Part shown: positions 26,264 through 34,303 of the stretch, in pieces
How positions within the stretch are numbered: the stretch's first letter is position 1
Layout: each line of letters opens with the position of its first letter
NCBI GenBank assembly: GCA_043764895.1
Contig: JAYUJY010000148.1
Location: forward strand, 1 to 64,000
Direction of reading: 5' to 3'
Source: JAAFJU01 sp043764895
Lineage (GTDB): Bacteria; Cyanobacteriota; Cyanobacteriia; Leptolyngbyales; Leptolyngbyaceae
DNA: 64,000 nt
Translations under genes and position numbers: made by a program
The notes under the pieces: generated by a model
Told to the model about the DNA's origin: nothing
Database searches by the model: none
Seen by the model: only the letters and a program-made list of their open reading frames with translations

Positions 26264-26752
26264 ATGCACCCTTTTGACCCTCCTGAAGACCGTGAAGATA
26301 CTGGAGAAGAACCCTCCCGTCATGGCCAGACCATTAGCGACGTTGGGGATACGTTGCGTCTAGATGACACGATCGGGCGTCCCTCTCCTCGTCGTGCTGG
26401 CCAAGCGGCTACTCCAGAGAGCAAGTTAGGGAACGAGGTCAGCGACGATACGGTCATTCAAGAACCCGCTGGGACCGATCCCATTAGCCAGATGAGCGTC
26501 GAACAATGGCTCGAAAGCCTGCGCCGCAACGATCGAACTTTTTACAACGTGATGGCCATGGAAGTCTGGTCTATTGCCAAGAGTATGGACACGCTGATTC
26601 CTGGCTTCTGGAGTAAATTCATGCAAAACCGTCAATTGGCGGTCCAAAACTTCGTCGTCAAACGCCGCACTGATAAATCCACGGGACTCCGCCTCGAAGA
26701 TCTGGGCCATCCTGACGGCACTCCAACCCAACCGATCGATGACAAAAATTGA
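26264..26752 (+). CDS. Conserved hypothetical protein
   Basis: A 162-residue protein with a charged, low-complexity first half (about residues 1-75, rich in Asp, Glu, Arg, Pro) and an ordered second half beginning MSVEQWLESLRRNDRTFYN and containing PGFWSKFMQNRQLAVQNF. No membrane segment or catalytic motif is visible. I do not recognise the family; the composition is typical of host genes and the frame is well supported. Confidence 0.65.
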   Translation: MHPFDPPEDREDTGEEPSRHGQTISDVGDTLRLDDTIGRPSPRRAGQAATPESKLGNEVSDDTVIQEPAGTDPISQMSVEQWLESLRRNDRTFYNVMAMEVWSIAKSMDTLIPGFWSKFMQNRQLAVQNFVVKRRTDKSTGLRLEDLGHPDGTPTQPIDDKN

Positions 26753-26771
26753 TCGCCCACTCCAAATCTAA

Positions 26772-26861
26772 TCACGGACTCATCTGTCGAGAAGATAGAT
26801 CTTCGAGCAATAGGTCATCGGCGGTTTTAAGTTCGTGGAGGACGGCCTCTTTGAATGTCAT
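26772..26861 (-). pseudogene. Truncated antitoxin remnant (29 codons)
   Basis: Read leftwards from the ATG at 26861, the peptide MTFKEAVLHELKTADDLLLE is nearly identical to the first 20 residues of the antitoxins at 28118-28408 and 30588-30854, then ends after nine unrelated codons. The helical RWHRLSG segment and the neutralising tail are gone. It marks the left boundary of the TA island. Confidence 0.8.
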
Positions 26862-26866
26862 GGTCG

Positions 26867-27291
26867 TTACCTTGATTCTGGGAATGGGTTGATCAGGATT
26901 ACGCCTGTTCCGGTGAAGTCTTTTCGTTGCGTGTGACAAGAGTGAAACCTTTCTGAAGGGCGGTGGCGGCTATGAGAGAGTCCATAGTCGGTAGCCGTCG
27001 TCCTTGGATTTCAAGTCGTCCCGTTAATTCTCCCCAAACGGTTATGGTGGCGCGATCTACATCAATGATTCGCGATTGAAATTGGACTAGTAAGTTGTGA
27101 TTCAGCCATCTTTCTAGGTCCGATCGATGACGGGATGTAGACATTTTTTAGATGCCTTTGGTGATCTCCCCGATCGTAACAACGCTGAGATAAAGACTAT
27201 CAGAGGGCTGCTGAGCGAACCAGTCGAGAACGGTTAGGCTGGGTTGTTTGACAACTAGTTCTGAAATAGTGCAGGTATCGAGTAAGTACAT
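26867..27291 (-). pseudogene. VapC PIN-domain toxin, inactivated by nonsense and frameshift
   Basis: The gene begins MYLLDTCTISELVVKQPSLT (first PIN aspartate at residue 5) and runs to GEITKGI, where an in-frame TAA (27148-27150) stops it. The same frame resumes with ATG at 27144 and continues through the PIN core LPTMDSLIAATALQKGFTLVTRNEK. There one A is missing from a run (near 26927); restoring it gives KDFTGTGVILINPFPES, the normal VapC end, to a stop at 26867. So one nonsense and one 1-nt deletion, both simple, mark a recent inactivation. Its antitoxin overlaps the start. Confidence 0.88.
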
Positions 27292-27530
27292 CACAGGACA
27301 AACCGATCGGCTTCGATGGTTTGGTCACGGGATAGGTCAAGCTCACCACTATTGATAGCTTCTGCGAGGGGAGAGTTGCGGAAGAAGTCTACGATCGAGG
27401 TATTGTTGAGGTCAGACGCACGATCTTCCTGGGATGGAACCACCAAGCTTTGTGCCATGACCTGAATGATCCGAATCCGTTCGTTCTGATCGAGCGTAAG
27501 CAGTTGTCGCTCTAATTCCTGAATCGTCAT
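27291..27530 (-). CDS. Antitoxin of the broken vapC
   Basis: A 79-residue protein, MTIQELERQLLTLDQNERIR at the N-terminus and an acidic tail GELDLSRDQTIEADRFVL. The stop overlaps the toxin ATG by one base (TGATG), the usual antitoxin-first arrangement. Its tail retains intact reading frame although the toxin is dead. Confidence 0.78.
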   Translation of the reverse strand: MTIQELERQLLTLDQNERIRIIQVMAQSLVVPSQEDRASDLNNTSIVDFFRNSPLAEAINSGELDLSRDQTIEADRFVL

Positions 27531-27582
27531 ATAATACCGTTCCTTCAGTAACCGCCTTCTACATTCTAACTTCTAACTTCCT

Positions 27583-27658
27583 CCGCCCATGAGGTCTTCG
27601 CGCTTTCGGTGGTGGTGAAGGTGGGTTTGCCCGTCGGTGTACGGGAGGACTGCGAGGG
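27583..27658 (-). pseudogene. Partial copy A of the NB-ARC gene 3' end
   Basis: On the minus strand this 76-nt piece encodes LPYTDGQTHLHHHRKREDLM, matching LPYTDWKTYLHLLAHLKRASLM near the C-terminus of the NB-ARC protein encoded at 30926-34303. Only the upstream third of the repeated segment survives; the GGEDAGRGMV part is lost. It is the most decayed of four copies (A 27583, B 29033, C 29950, D the real gene end). Confidence 0.75.
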
Positions 27659-27671
27659 AAAACGATCGCAA

Positions 27672-28115
27672 TTACGAAATCCAAGATTCAAGTTGTAAAT
27701 TGGTAATTTGTTGAATGCGATCGAAGTCGCGATCGGCTGTGACGAGAATCAAGCGATGCTGAATGGCCGTTGCGGCAATCCATAAATCATTGTCAAAGCC
27801 GATCGATTGAATGCGAATTCGGCGGTGTGTGGCTTTGTCATTGGGTCCGAAGGTTTCAAGAAGTTGTGCTTTTAACTGGGCGTAGGTGTCGCTGATCTCT
27901 GGGCTGATGGGATACAGATCAAATCTTTCCAGGAAGCTTTGGACTCGCGACCGATTTTCTGTTTTGAGGTCTGAGTTTTCTGCCATGAATAAAAGTTCTC
28001 CTTGAACGATAACGTTGATGGCGACACCTTCGTTACGACGGATGACAATACTTGCGAGAACGATCGGATCGCCTGCAATGATTTGACTGCAATGATTGGT
28101 TTCGAGAAGGTACAT
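27672..28115 (-). CDS. PIN-domain ribonuclease toxin (VapC type)
   Basis: A 147-residue PIN protein starting MYLLETNHCSQIIAGDP. The later PIN acidic residues appear in SIGFDNDLWIAATAIQHRL and LVTADRDFDRI. Residue 5 is Glu rather than Asp, but the remaining acidic positions look intact. It follows its antitoxin with a 2-nt gap. PIN toxins cut tRNA, rRNA or mRNA; the target is unknown. Confidence 0.88.
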   Translation of the reverse strand: MYLLETNHCSQIIAGDPIVLASIVIRRNEGVAINVIVQGELLFMAENSDLKTENRSRVQSFLERFDLYPISPEISDTYAQLKAQLLETFGPNDKATHRRIRIQSIGFDNDLWIAATAIQHRLILVTADRDFDRIQQITNLQLESWIS

Positions 28116-28117
28116 CG

Positions 28118-28408
28118 TTATTGAAAAGGAGTTGAGTTTGTGGAAATGCTGGCTTGGCTACGGGTTGCGTAAACGGCATCAATACAGTCTTGTAAGTCGT
28201 CGCCTGCCCAGGTTCCTGAAAACTCAAGTAGATCGCCTAATTTTCCGCCGCGTCGAATGGGTTCGCTGCTAGCAGGTGGGGTGGAAGGATTATGTTTGTG
28301 CGATTCTCGTCCCGAGAGGCGGTGCCAACGAATGACCTGAAGGAGATCTTCGAGCAACAGGTCGTCAGCGGTTTCGAGTTCGTGCAACACGGTTTCCTTA
28401 AGTGTCAT
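28118..28408 (-). CDS. VapB-like antitoxin
   Basis: A 96-residue antitoxin: helical head MTLKETVLHELETADDLLLE with RWHRLSGRES, then a linker and the tail GGKLGDLLEFSGTWAGDDLQ. The head is shared with the antitoxins at 30588 and 26772, but the tail is different, as expected if it recognises a different PIN toxin. It is 2 nt upstream of the PIN gene. Confidence 0.85.
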   Translation of the reverse strand: MTLKETVLHELETADDLLLEDLLQVIRWHRLSGRESHKHNPSTPPASSEPIRRGGKLGDLLEFSGTWAGDDLQDCIDAVYATRSQASISTNSTPFQ

Positions 28409-28429
28409 AGGAAGTACCTCAACGTTACA

Positions 28430-28672
28430 TCAACTGGCTCGGGCGATCGTCGGAAACTCTACAATCTCGACGGAAATCGTTTTTTTGATGGGATGTTCGA
28501 CTTCGAGGAGACGATCGATTGCGTCAAGGATGGTGGCGTGAAAATAGCGTTCGCCACACTCACTGCAAACTTCAGCATTTGCGTTTTGGATAATGTAAAG
28601 TTTGCCGCCTTTCCAGTGTTGTCGTTGGACAGATTTCGATCGGGTTTGTCCATTGCAAAATTCACAAATCAT
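28430..28672 (-). CDS. YgiT-type zinc-finger antitoxin
   Basis: An 80-residue protein with two CxxC pairs (CEFC near residue 3 and CSEC near 36) as in the N-terminal zinc domain of MqsA/YgiT antitoxins, followed by a helical tail. Its ATG overlaps the stop of the DUF4258 gene by four bases (ATGA). In this family the toxin-like gene comes first, as here. There is no helix-turn-helix domain, unlike full-length MqsA. Confidence 0.87.
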   Translation of the reverse strand: MICEFCNGQTRSKSVQRQHWKGGKLYIIQNANAEVCSECGERYFHATILDAIDRLLEVEHPIKKTISVEIVEFPTIARAS

Positions 28673-28953
28673 AAGTTTTCGGTAAGTGCGTAAACGGTAA
28701 TGATGATCAAGCTGCCATTCTCACGCGATCGGGCAATAACGTGAAGCATTCTTCCATCTATTGTAGCGCTTTCGATTCGGTAGCGGATTCCCCGATCGTC
28801 GTGGGTCATGACTTTTTCGATGCGTCCGGTCAAAATCGCATTTTCGACATCGTTCCGTTCTAGGAAATCATCGACCATTTCGTCTTCTGCATGGGAGGAC
28901 AGGAAGTAGTCGCGAGTTCTAATTTTTTGACGGATTCGATCGATCGGGGGCAT
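28669..28953 (-). CDS. DUF4258 toxin-like protein
   Basis: A 94-residue protein of the DUF4258 family, related in layout to MqsR/RelE-type mRNA interferases: SSHAEDEMVDDFLERNDVEN, then RGIRYRIESATIDGRMLHV and IITVYAL. It overlaps the YgiT-type antitoxin gene by four bases. Toxic activity is inferred from the pairing, not shown by a catalytic motif. Confidence 0.83.
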   Translation of the reverse strand: MPPIDRIRQKIRTRDYFLSSHAEDEMVDDFLERNDVENAILTGRIEKVMTHDDRGIRYRIESATIDGRMLHVIARSRENGSLIIITVYALTENL

Positions 28954-29032
28954 AGAGAGGAATGGCTGAAACTGTTGTTCATCATATCATTCCATTCCTC
29001 CGTCCTCTCTCTTCCGTCCTCCGTCCTGCCCC

Positions 29033-29224
29033 TCACTTCCATTGCCGACAAACCCGCGTCATCTCCCCCACCATACCCCGTCCCGCATCGTCTCCGCCGA
29101 GGTGCAAAATGGCGGGATAGAACGCCAACCGATCGCCCATGAGGTCTGCGCGCGTTCGGCGATCGAGGAGATGGAGGTAGGTTTGAGCGTCGGGCTGCGG
29201 GAGGCGATCGAGGGGAGAAGCCAC
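29033..29224 (-). pseudogene. Copy B of the NB-ARC gene 3' end
   Basis: A 63-codon open frame whose residues TYLHLLDRRTRADLMGD and YPAILHLGGDDAGRGMVGEM align without gaps with the C-terminus of the NB-ARC protein, down to a shared RVC-x-QWK end and TGA stop. There is no NB-ARC or repeat region upstream, only a TA module boundary. I read it as a duplicated 3' end, not as a gene. Confidence 0.82.
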
Positions 29225-29281
29225 TGCTGAGTGCTGTTCTAGCTGCTACAATAATGGGAGAGATGTTTTACGGAATGGTCT

Positions 29282-29500
29282 ATGAGTACCCAACAAATCG
29301 AAGAAGTCACCCGACCGTTAGAAACTCGTCTGACTGCTTTAGAAACTGAGTTGATGGTCATTAAACAATTTATGAATCGATCGAATGCAGGTTGGGAATC
29401 CATTTTTGGGTCATTTGCCGATTGTCCTGAGTTTGATGAGATGGAAGCTTTTGGGAAAGCATGGCGATCGGCACAAAATGAAGCGCCTGAACTAGAGTAA
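29282..29500 (+). CDS. Probable antitoxin of the following PIN toxin
   Basis: A 72-residue acidic protein with a helical, heptad-like first half (EEVTRPLETRLTALETELMV) and a tail FADCPEFDEMEAFGKAWRSA. It precedes a PIN toxin gene by 5 nt on the same strand. I infer the antitoxin role from the position and size. A GGGAGAG tract about 20 nt upstream is the only SD-like site. Confidence 0.75.
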   Translation: MSTQQIEEVTRPLETRLTALETELMVIKQFMNRSNAGWESIFGSFADCPEFDEMEAFGKAWRSAQNEAPELE

Positions 29501-29505
29501 ACGTA

Positions 29506-29922
29506 ATGTATCTCCTCGACACAGACTACATGAGCTTGATGCAGCGCGGAACTATGGAAGGGCAAGAGCTTTTCCGGCGGTTAATGAGCAGTAATATTAC
29601 ACCCGCGACGACGATCGTGACCTATGAGGAACAAATGCGTGGATGGCTTGATCTTCTGGCTCGATCGACGAAATTTGAGGCTCAAGTTCGCGCGTACCAA
29701 TTGCTCCATCAGCACACAACAAATTACCAAAGAATTACGGTTTTCCCATTTGATGCGGCAGCCATTCAGGAATATAATCAGCTCCGTAAAATCTATCCAA
29801 GGCTTGGGAAGATGGATTTGAAAATCGCGGCGATCGCAATCACAAACAAATCTATTCTGTTAACCCGCAATCAACGGGATTTTAGCCAAATCACTTCTCT
29901 ACAAAGTGAAAGCTGGATTTAA
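29506..29922 (+). CDS. PIN-domain ribonuclease toxin (VapC type)
   Basis: A 138-residue PIN protein starting MYLLDTDYMSLMQRGT with the first catalytic Asp at position 5, and with KMDLKIAAIAITNKSILLTR and RDFSQI as the later acidic sites. This is the only TA module of the island on the plus strand. It sits between 3'-end copies B and C. Confidence 0.88.
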   Translation: MYLLDTDYMSLMQRGTMEGQELFRRLMSSNITPATTIVTYEEQMRGWLDLLARSTKFEAQVRAYQLLHQHTTNYQRITVFPFDAAAIQEYNQLRKIYPRLGKMDLKIAAIAITNKSILLTRNQRDFSQITSLQSESWI

Positions 29923-29949
29923 TGTAAAAACTTCTTGCCTTCTCACTTC

Positions 29950-30162
29950 TCACTTCCACTGTTTACAGACTCTCCCCATCTTCCCCACCATCCCCCGTCC
30001 CGCGTCTTTTCCGCCAAGATGCAAAATGGCGGGATAGAGTGTCGCCAGATCGCCCATAAGGTCTGCGCGCTTTCGGCGATCGAGGAGGTGGAGGTCGGTT
30101 GTCCAGTCGGTGATCGGGAGGCGATCGAGGGGAATGCGATCGCAGATTAGAGAAGCTTTCAT
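29950..30162 (-). pseudogene. Copy C of the NB-ARC gene 3' end
   Basis: The 70-codon frame contains LPITDWTTDLHLLDRRKRAD and LMGDLATLYPAILHLGGKD before GRVCKQWK and TGA, the closest match to the real gene end (copy D). Homology at DNA level continues past the stop into a shared CACTTCTCACTTCCACTG flank and begins near 30150. Upstream of that the sequence is unrelated. It is not likely to be expressed as a functional protein. Confidence 0.83.
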
Positions 30163-30170
30163 TAAACGGT

Positions 30171-30584
30171 TTAGTCAAACCAATTTTCTAATGTCAGTCC
30201 GTCAAAGTGAATGAAATCTGAGGTATTTCGAGTGACGAGAATGAGATCGTTTACTGTTGCGATTGATGCAATTTGTCCATCAGCATAGGCGGGAGTTCTT
30301 CCGATTTTCGCCAGACGCGATCGTTCTATGGCGAACCATTGCGCGGCTCCTTGGGTATAGGGCAAAATTGGAAGCTGGGAGGTCAGGAGACGATTGAGAT
30401 AACTTTCTAGAAGTTGGCGTTTACGAGATGTGGGCAGCAGATTAGTTCCATACCAAAGCTCATGCCAGCTTACTGCGGAGATGGCAATTTGGTCGGAATA
30501 CTGATTGATTCTGGCGGTAAGGTTAGGGTTAGGTTGAAGTTTGCTGGGTTCTGCAATGATATTGGTATCTAGGAGGTAGCGCAT
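30171..30584 (-). CDS. PIN-domain ribonuclease toxin (VapC/FitB type)
   Basis: A 137-residue PIN protein MRYLLDTNIIAEPSKLQPNP with the classic LDTN start, AISAVSWHELWYG, PAYADGQIASIATVNDLILV and TRNTSDF. All PIN acidic positions look intact. The antitoxin gene lies 3 nt upstream on the same strand. Confidence 0.9.
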   Translation of the reverse strand: MRYLLDTNIIAEPSKLQPNPNLTARINQYSDQIAISAVSWHELWYGTNLLPTSRKRQLLESYLNRLLTSQLPILPYTQGAAQWFAIERSRLAKIGRTPAYADGQIASIATVNDLILVTRNTSDFIHFDGLTLENWFD

Positions 30585-30587
30585 GAA

Positions 30588-30854
30588 TTACCACCGAGGT
30601 TCTAGGTCAGCAGATGTTTTATCGCGGACATTACCCCAAATTTCATCGGGGTCGATCTCCACTCCGGAGGCGATCGCTTCGTCCCGGTATGCTGCGATCG
30701 CCTCTGTAATGGTCATTGTCGGTTTGGGGGTTTGGCGCGATTCTCGTCCCGAGAGGCGGTGCCAACGGATCAGCCGAAGGAGTTCCTCTAAAAAGGTTTC
30801 ATCTGCCGTTTCGAGTTCCTGAAGAATTGTTTCTTTGAGAGTCATGGCTATCAC
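30588..30854 (-). CDS. Antitoxin with the shared MTLKET head
   Basis: An 88-residue antitoxin: MTLKETILQELETADETFLE plus RLIRWHRLSGRES, then a tail AIAAYRDEAIASGVEIDPDE and IWGNVRDKT. The head is nearly the same as in the antitoxin at 28118, the tail is different. This pattern suggests a common DNA-binding head with exchangeable toxin-binding tails. Confidence 0.85.
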   Translation of the reverse strand: MIAMTLKETILQELETADETFLEELLRLIRWHRLSGRESRQTPKPTMTITEAIAAYRDEAIASGVEIDPDEIWGNVRDKTSADLEPRW

Positions 30855-30925
30855 CTTTTGCTCAGTCCATTCATTCTAACCTCTTTCCTTTTCCCTCTTC
30901 TTTCTTCCCTCTTCTTTCTCACTTC

Positions 30926-33900
30926 TCACTTCCACTGTTTACAGACCCGCCCCATCTCCCCCACCATTCCCCGTCCCGCGTCTTCTCCGCCGAGGTGCAA
31001 AATGGCGGGATAGAGCGTCGCCAGATCGCCCATGAGGCTTGCGCGCTTTAGGTGGGCGAGGAGGTGGAGGTAGGTTTTCCAGTCGGTGTAGGGGAGGCGA
31101 GCGAGGGGGAGGCGAGTTAAATATTGGCCCACGACCCTAGCTCGTTGAGATGGCCGAGAAATTTGAGTCATAGCTTGAGCGATTTTTGAAAGATATCTTG
31201 ACGGAATATCTTCCAGAAGACCACACAAAAGTCTTGCTCTATGAGGCTCAGAATTTGAAGATTGCAGATCCTCATTTTCTAAACATCTCAGCAACATCTC
31301 ATGATTTATATTCTCAACTCTAGAAAGACGTTTTATCGGATGTATTGATGGAGGAATTAGCAAGGCTTTTTTTGAGATGCATTCAATTGCCTTACCACAA
31401 AAATGACTTTCGACTTCTGAAAGACTCGTAAAAACGCATAATAATTGATATTCATCTTCAACCTTTTCAACAAGGGTCAATATTTCATCAACATACTTTT
31501 TATCGATTTTTGCAAGATGACAAAACTCAGTAATACGAATCTCATCATCCTGAATCAATCTTATAAGCTCCTCTGCTTCAGAAAGATAAAAATTATCGAT
31601 TATAGAAATTGAAGTCATATACATGGCACGATCTTCAACAGAATCTAAATCTCGAATATATTCAACAGAAATATCAATGAATTTGGGGTTATACTTAGCT
31701 AATTCAACTAGATATCTCGCTTTGTGCTCACCATCATAATTCTGAACTAACGAACATAATACTTCAAAATCGACTAGTTCTAAATCAAATAAATCACACA
31801 GAACATAAAATCTATGAGAAATGTTAGTGATCAATTTTAGAGAGTTTATTGCACAATTCCAAAAACAGGGATCATGACTCCCTAACTTAAAGATAGATTT
31901 CGTATACTCATACGAATCAAGAATATTGCGGGAGGATTCCATTGCATACGAGAAATAGCATTCATCAATTCTAGCTAATTGACTTAAGTATCTAGCACTG
32001 TTGTGTAGTTCATCGTTTGAATCATTAATTACCAAGAAAGCTTCCTTGCAATACATCCTATCTTTTTTCGCAATCTCTATATAGATGTCTATGCGGGAGT
32101 GTACACGTGTAATTTCTTCAGCTACTTCAACGAGTCTACACAAACTTATGCAATTCAAAGAACCTTCAATTAAATTCCTTAACTGATTATCTTTCCAACT
32201 CTTATTATTTTGACAATTAATAAGATACAGCAGTTCTTCAAACAAATCTTTTTTCAAGGATACCAATAGGCTCAATGATTGAATTCTTCGTCTTTGATTG
32301 TTAATTAGATAACATGCTTCTAAAGCATTTGGAAGATATCTGTCATCAATGTAAGCCAACATTGTCAAAACTCTAGCGGAATCAGTTTTATTCTTCATCA
32401 GTCTTGTTATGTTCAATATCTTTTCTATAGATGATCCATCTAAAGATACTATATCGCAAAAGTATAATGCCCGATCTTTATCGTCTTGAATTTTATTGAT
32501 TGCTTCAATGGCTTCATTGAGATAATTATTGTCTATCTTGGCTAAAATGGATAATGAGGATGCAAGATCGTTTTTATCTTTTATTCTTCTAATTTCATTG
32601 ATCACATTATAAAAATATTGAGGGATATTCTTATGAGTAATTGAGAGAGTTATCTGAAATCTCATCTTACAAGAATGAAGTGAATTAGCCTTGTCCAGAA
32701 TTTGAGGGATTAAATAGTGGGGTAAGTAAGGAGACAAATCATTAATTGCATTATAAATCTGATGATCGTTGTCCATCTGCTCTATGTATGACCATGCTTG
32801 CTCCACTGTCCATTTTTTTGTTTCGACTGCAACAACAATAAGATCTGCTGTTAAATTCCCCACCAAACTATTCAACGTCCCCGTAATCAACGCATACCGA
32901 CACTGAAGTACGATCGCCCGTCCCCTGTCCCGATCGTACAACTCCTCCGCCAACCGCCAACCCCGCCGCACATCCTCCACAAAAATCCCCGGCTGCCCAA
33001 TCTTGTCGCAAGCCTCAAACCAATCATTCTGGTCCTCCCCCGACGCCATCAACTCATGCACAGCATCAAACCGCCCCGCCATCTCCAGATGCCAAGTCAA
33101 ATGCCGATGAATATAGCCATCATTCGGCAATCCATACCAAGATCCATCACCCGATCGACCTCGATAGCGTTCCAAAAATGCCCCATGCGCCATTTCCCAA
33201 TTCTCAATTCCCAATTCTCCCTTCTCAATTAACCCCCTCGCCGTATCATGCATCAAATCATGCACCCGATACACCGCAACTCCCTCCACTGTCTGCACCC
33301 CATCCGTCAAAAACGATCGACTCCGCAGATCAATCAACCCCTTCTTCGCCTGAATCGATCGCACATCCCACAACACCTCCGCGATCGTCCCATTCAAATC
33401 CACATCCTCCGGCAACACCCCCAACCAAGCAAACCGCTGCAACTGCTCCGGATTCAACCGCTTCAAACTCAAATTAAAACAAGCCCGCAGACTATACTTC
33501 CGCTGTTCCTCCTCCGACAACCGCTCCCAAGCCTCCGACGAATCCAAAATCTCCAACGCCACCGATCGACGCTCATCCTCAAACTCCGATCGCAACTCCC
33601 CCCAACTCAACCCATCCCGCACCTGATTCGCCGCCAAATCCAACGCCAACGGCAAATACCCCAACACCTTCGCAAACGATCGCACCTCCCCCTCATCCGC
33701 CGCCTTCCACAAGCGCCCCAACTTCCGCCGCACCAGATCGATCGCCTCCCCCTCCGACATCAACGCCAACGGATACACCTGTGCCCCCTCCAGTCGTGCC
33801 TCCCGCGTCGTCACCAACACCCGACAACCGACTCCACCCACCCGAAACCATTCCGCATGAGCCGCATTCCACACATCATCCACCACCAAAAGCATCCGCC

Positions 33901-34303
33901 GCTCCGCCAGAAGATTATGGAGATACCCACTCGCCGACTCCAACGTCGTCGCAGAGAAACTATCCCGCGACTTATCCAACTCCCGAATCCAATCCCCCAG
34001 ACAACTCTGCAAATCCGGATTCTGCCCCAACGTCACCCACAAAATCCCATCCTCAAACCACCGCTGCACCTCTGCGTCTAGCACGATCGCCGTCGCCAAC
34101 ACCGACTTCCCTAATCCACCCAGCCCCGCGATCGCACTCACCACCAACGTCTGCTCACTCTCCAGCAACAGCTTCTCCTTCACCGAACTTAGAGCGTCTG
34201 GGCGATCGACAAAATTCTCCGGCAACCGCACCCGAGGCATCGGCACACCCGGTTTCAAGCCCGACTTCTCTCCCAGTGCAGAACGTTCTACACCAGGCGT
34301 CAC
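30926..34303 (-). CDS. NB-ARC (STAND) ATPase with helical-repeat sensor region
   Basis: A 1125-residue NLR-like protein. The NB-ARC core has P-loop GLGGLGKS (60-67), Walker B LLVVDDVW (138-145), sensor VTTREA (164-169), YLPLAL (216-221) and MHD (351-353), all intact. From about 475 to 1060 there are degenerate 33-37-residue two-helix repeats (RAxxLxxLAxIDxxYLxxAIE). The last 60 residues end in GGEDAGRGMVGEM and RVCKQWK. The repeat part (about 31135-32880) is AT-rich while both ends are GC-rich like the host, so the gene is a mosaic. Start is GTG 34303, overlapping the upstream gene by one base. STAND NTPases of this kind oligomerise after ligand sensing; an anti-phage or other conflict role is inference. 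Confidence 0.88.
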   Translation of the reverse strand: MTPGVERSALGEKSGLKPGVPMPRVRLPENFVDRPDALSSVKEKLLLESEQTLVVSAIAGLGGLGKSVLATAIVLDAEVQRWFEDGILWVTLGQNPDLQSCLGDWIRELDKSRDSFSATTLESASGYLHNLLAERRMLLVVDDVWNAAHAEWFRVGGVGCRVLVTTREARLEGAQVYPLALMSEGEAIDLVRRKLGRLWKAADEGEVRSFAKVLGYLPLALDLAANQVRDGLSWGELRSEFEDERRSVALEILDSSEAWERLSEEEQRKYSLRACFNLSLKRLNPEQLQRFAWLGVLPEDVDLNGTIAEVLWDVRSIQAKKGLIDLRSRSFLTDGVQTVEGVAVYRVHDLMHDTARGLIEKGELGIENWEMAHGAFLERYRGRSGDGSWYGLPNDGYIHRHLTWHLEMAGRFDAVHELMASGEDQNDWFEACDKIGQPGIFVEDVRRGWRLAEELYDRDRGRAIVLQCRYALITGTLNSLVGNLTADLIVVAVETKKWTVEQAWSYIEQMDNDHQIYNAINDLSPYLPHYLIPQILDKANSLHSCKMRFQITLSITHKNIPQYFYNVINEIRRIKDKNDLASSLSILAKIDNNYLNEAIEAINKIQDDKDRALYFCDIVSLDGSSIEKILNITRLMKNKTDSARVLTMLAYIDDRYLPNALEACYLINNQRRRIQSLSLLVSLKKDLFEELLYLINCQNNKSWKDNQLRNLIEGSLNCISLCRLVEVAEEITRVHSRIDIYIEIAKKDRMYCKEAFLVINDSNDELHNSARYLSQLARIDECYFSYAMESSRNILDSYEYTKSIFKLGSHDPCFWNCAINSLKLITNISHRFYVLCDLFDLELVDFEVLCSLVQNYDGEHKARYLVELAKYNPKFIDISVEYIRDLDSVEDRAMYMTSISIIDNFYLSEAEELIRLIQDDEIRITEFCHLAKIDKKYVDEILTLVEKVEDEYQLLCVFTSLSEVESHFCGKAIECISKKALLIPPSIHPIKRLSRVENINHEMLLRCLENEDLQSSNSEPHRARLLCGLLEDIPSRYLSKIAQAMTQISRPSQRARVVGQYLTRLPLARLPYTDWKTYLHLLAHLKRASLMGDLATLYPAILHLGGEDAGRGMVGEMGRVCKQWK

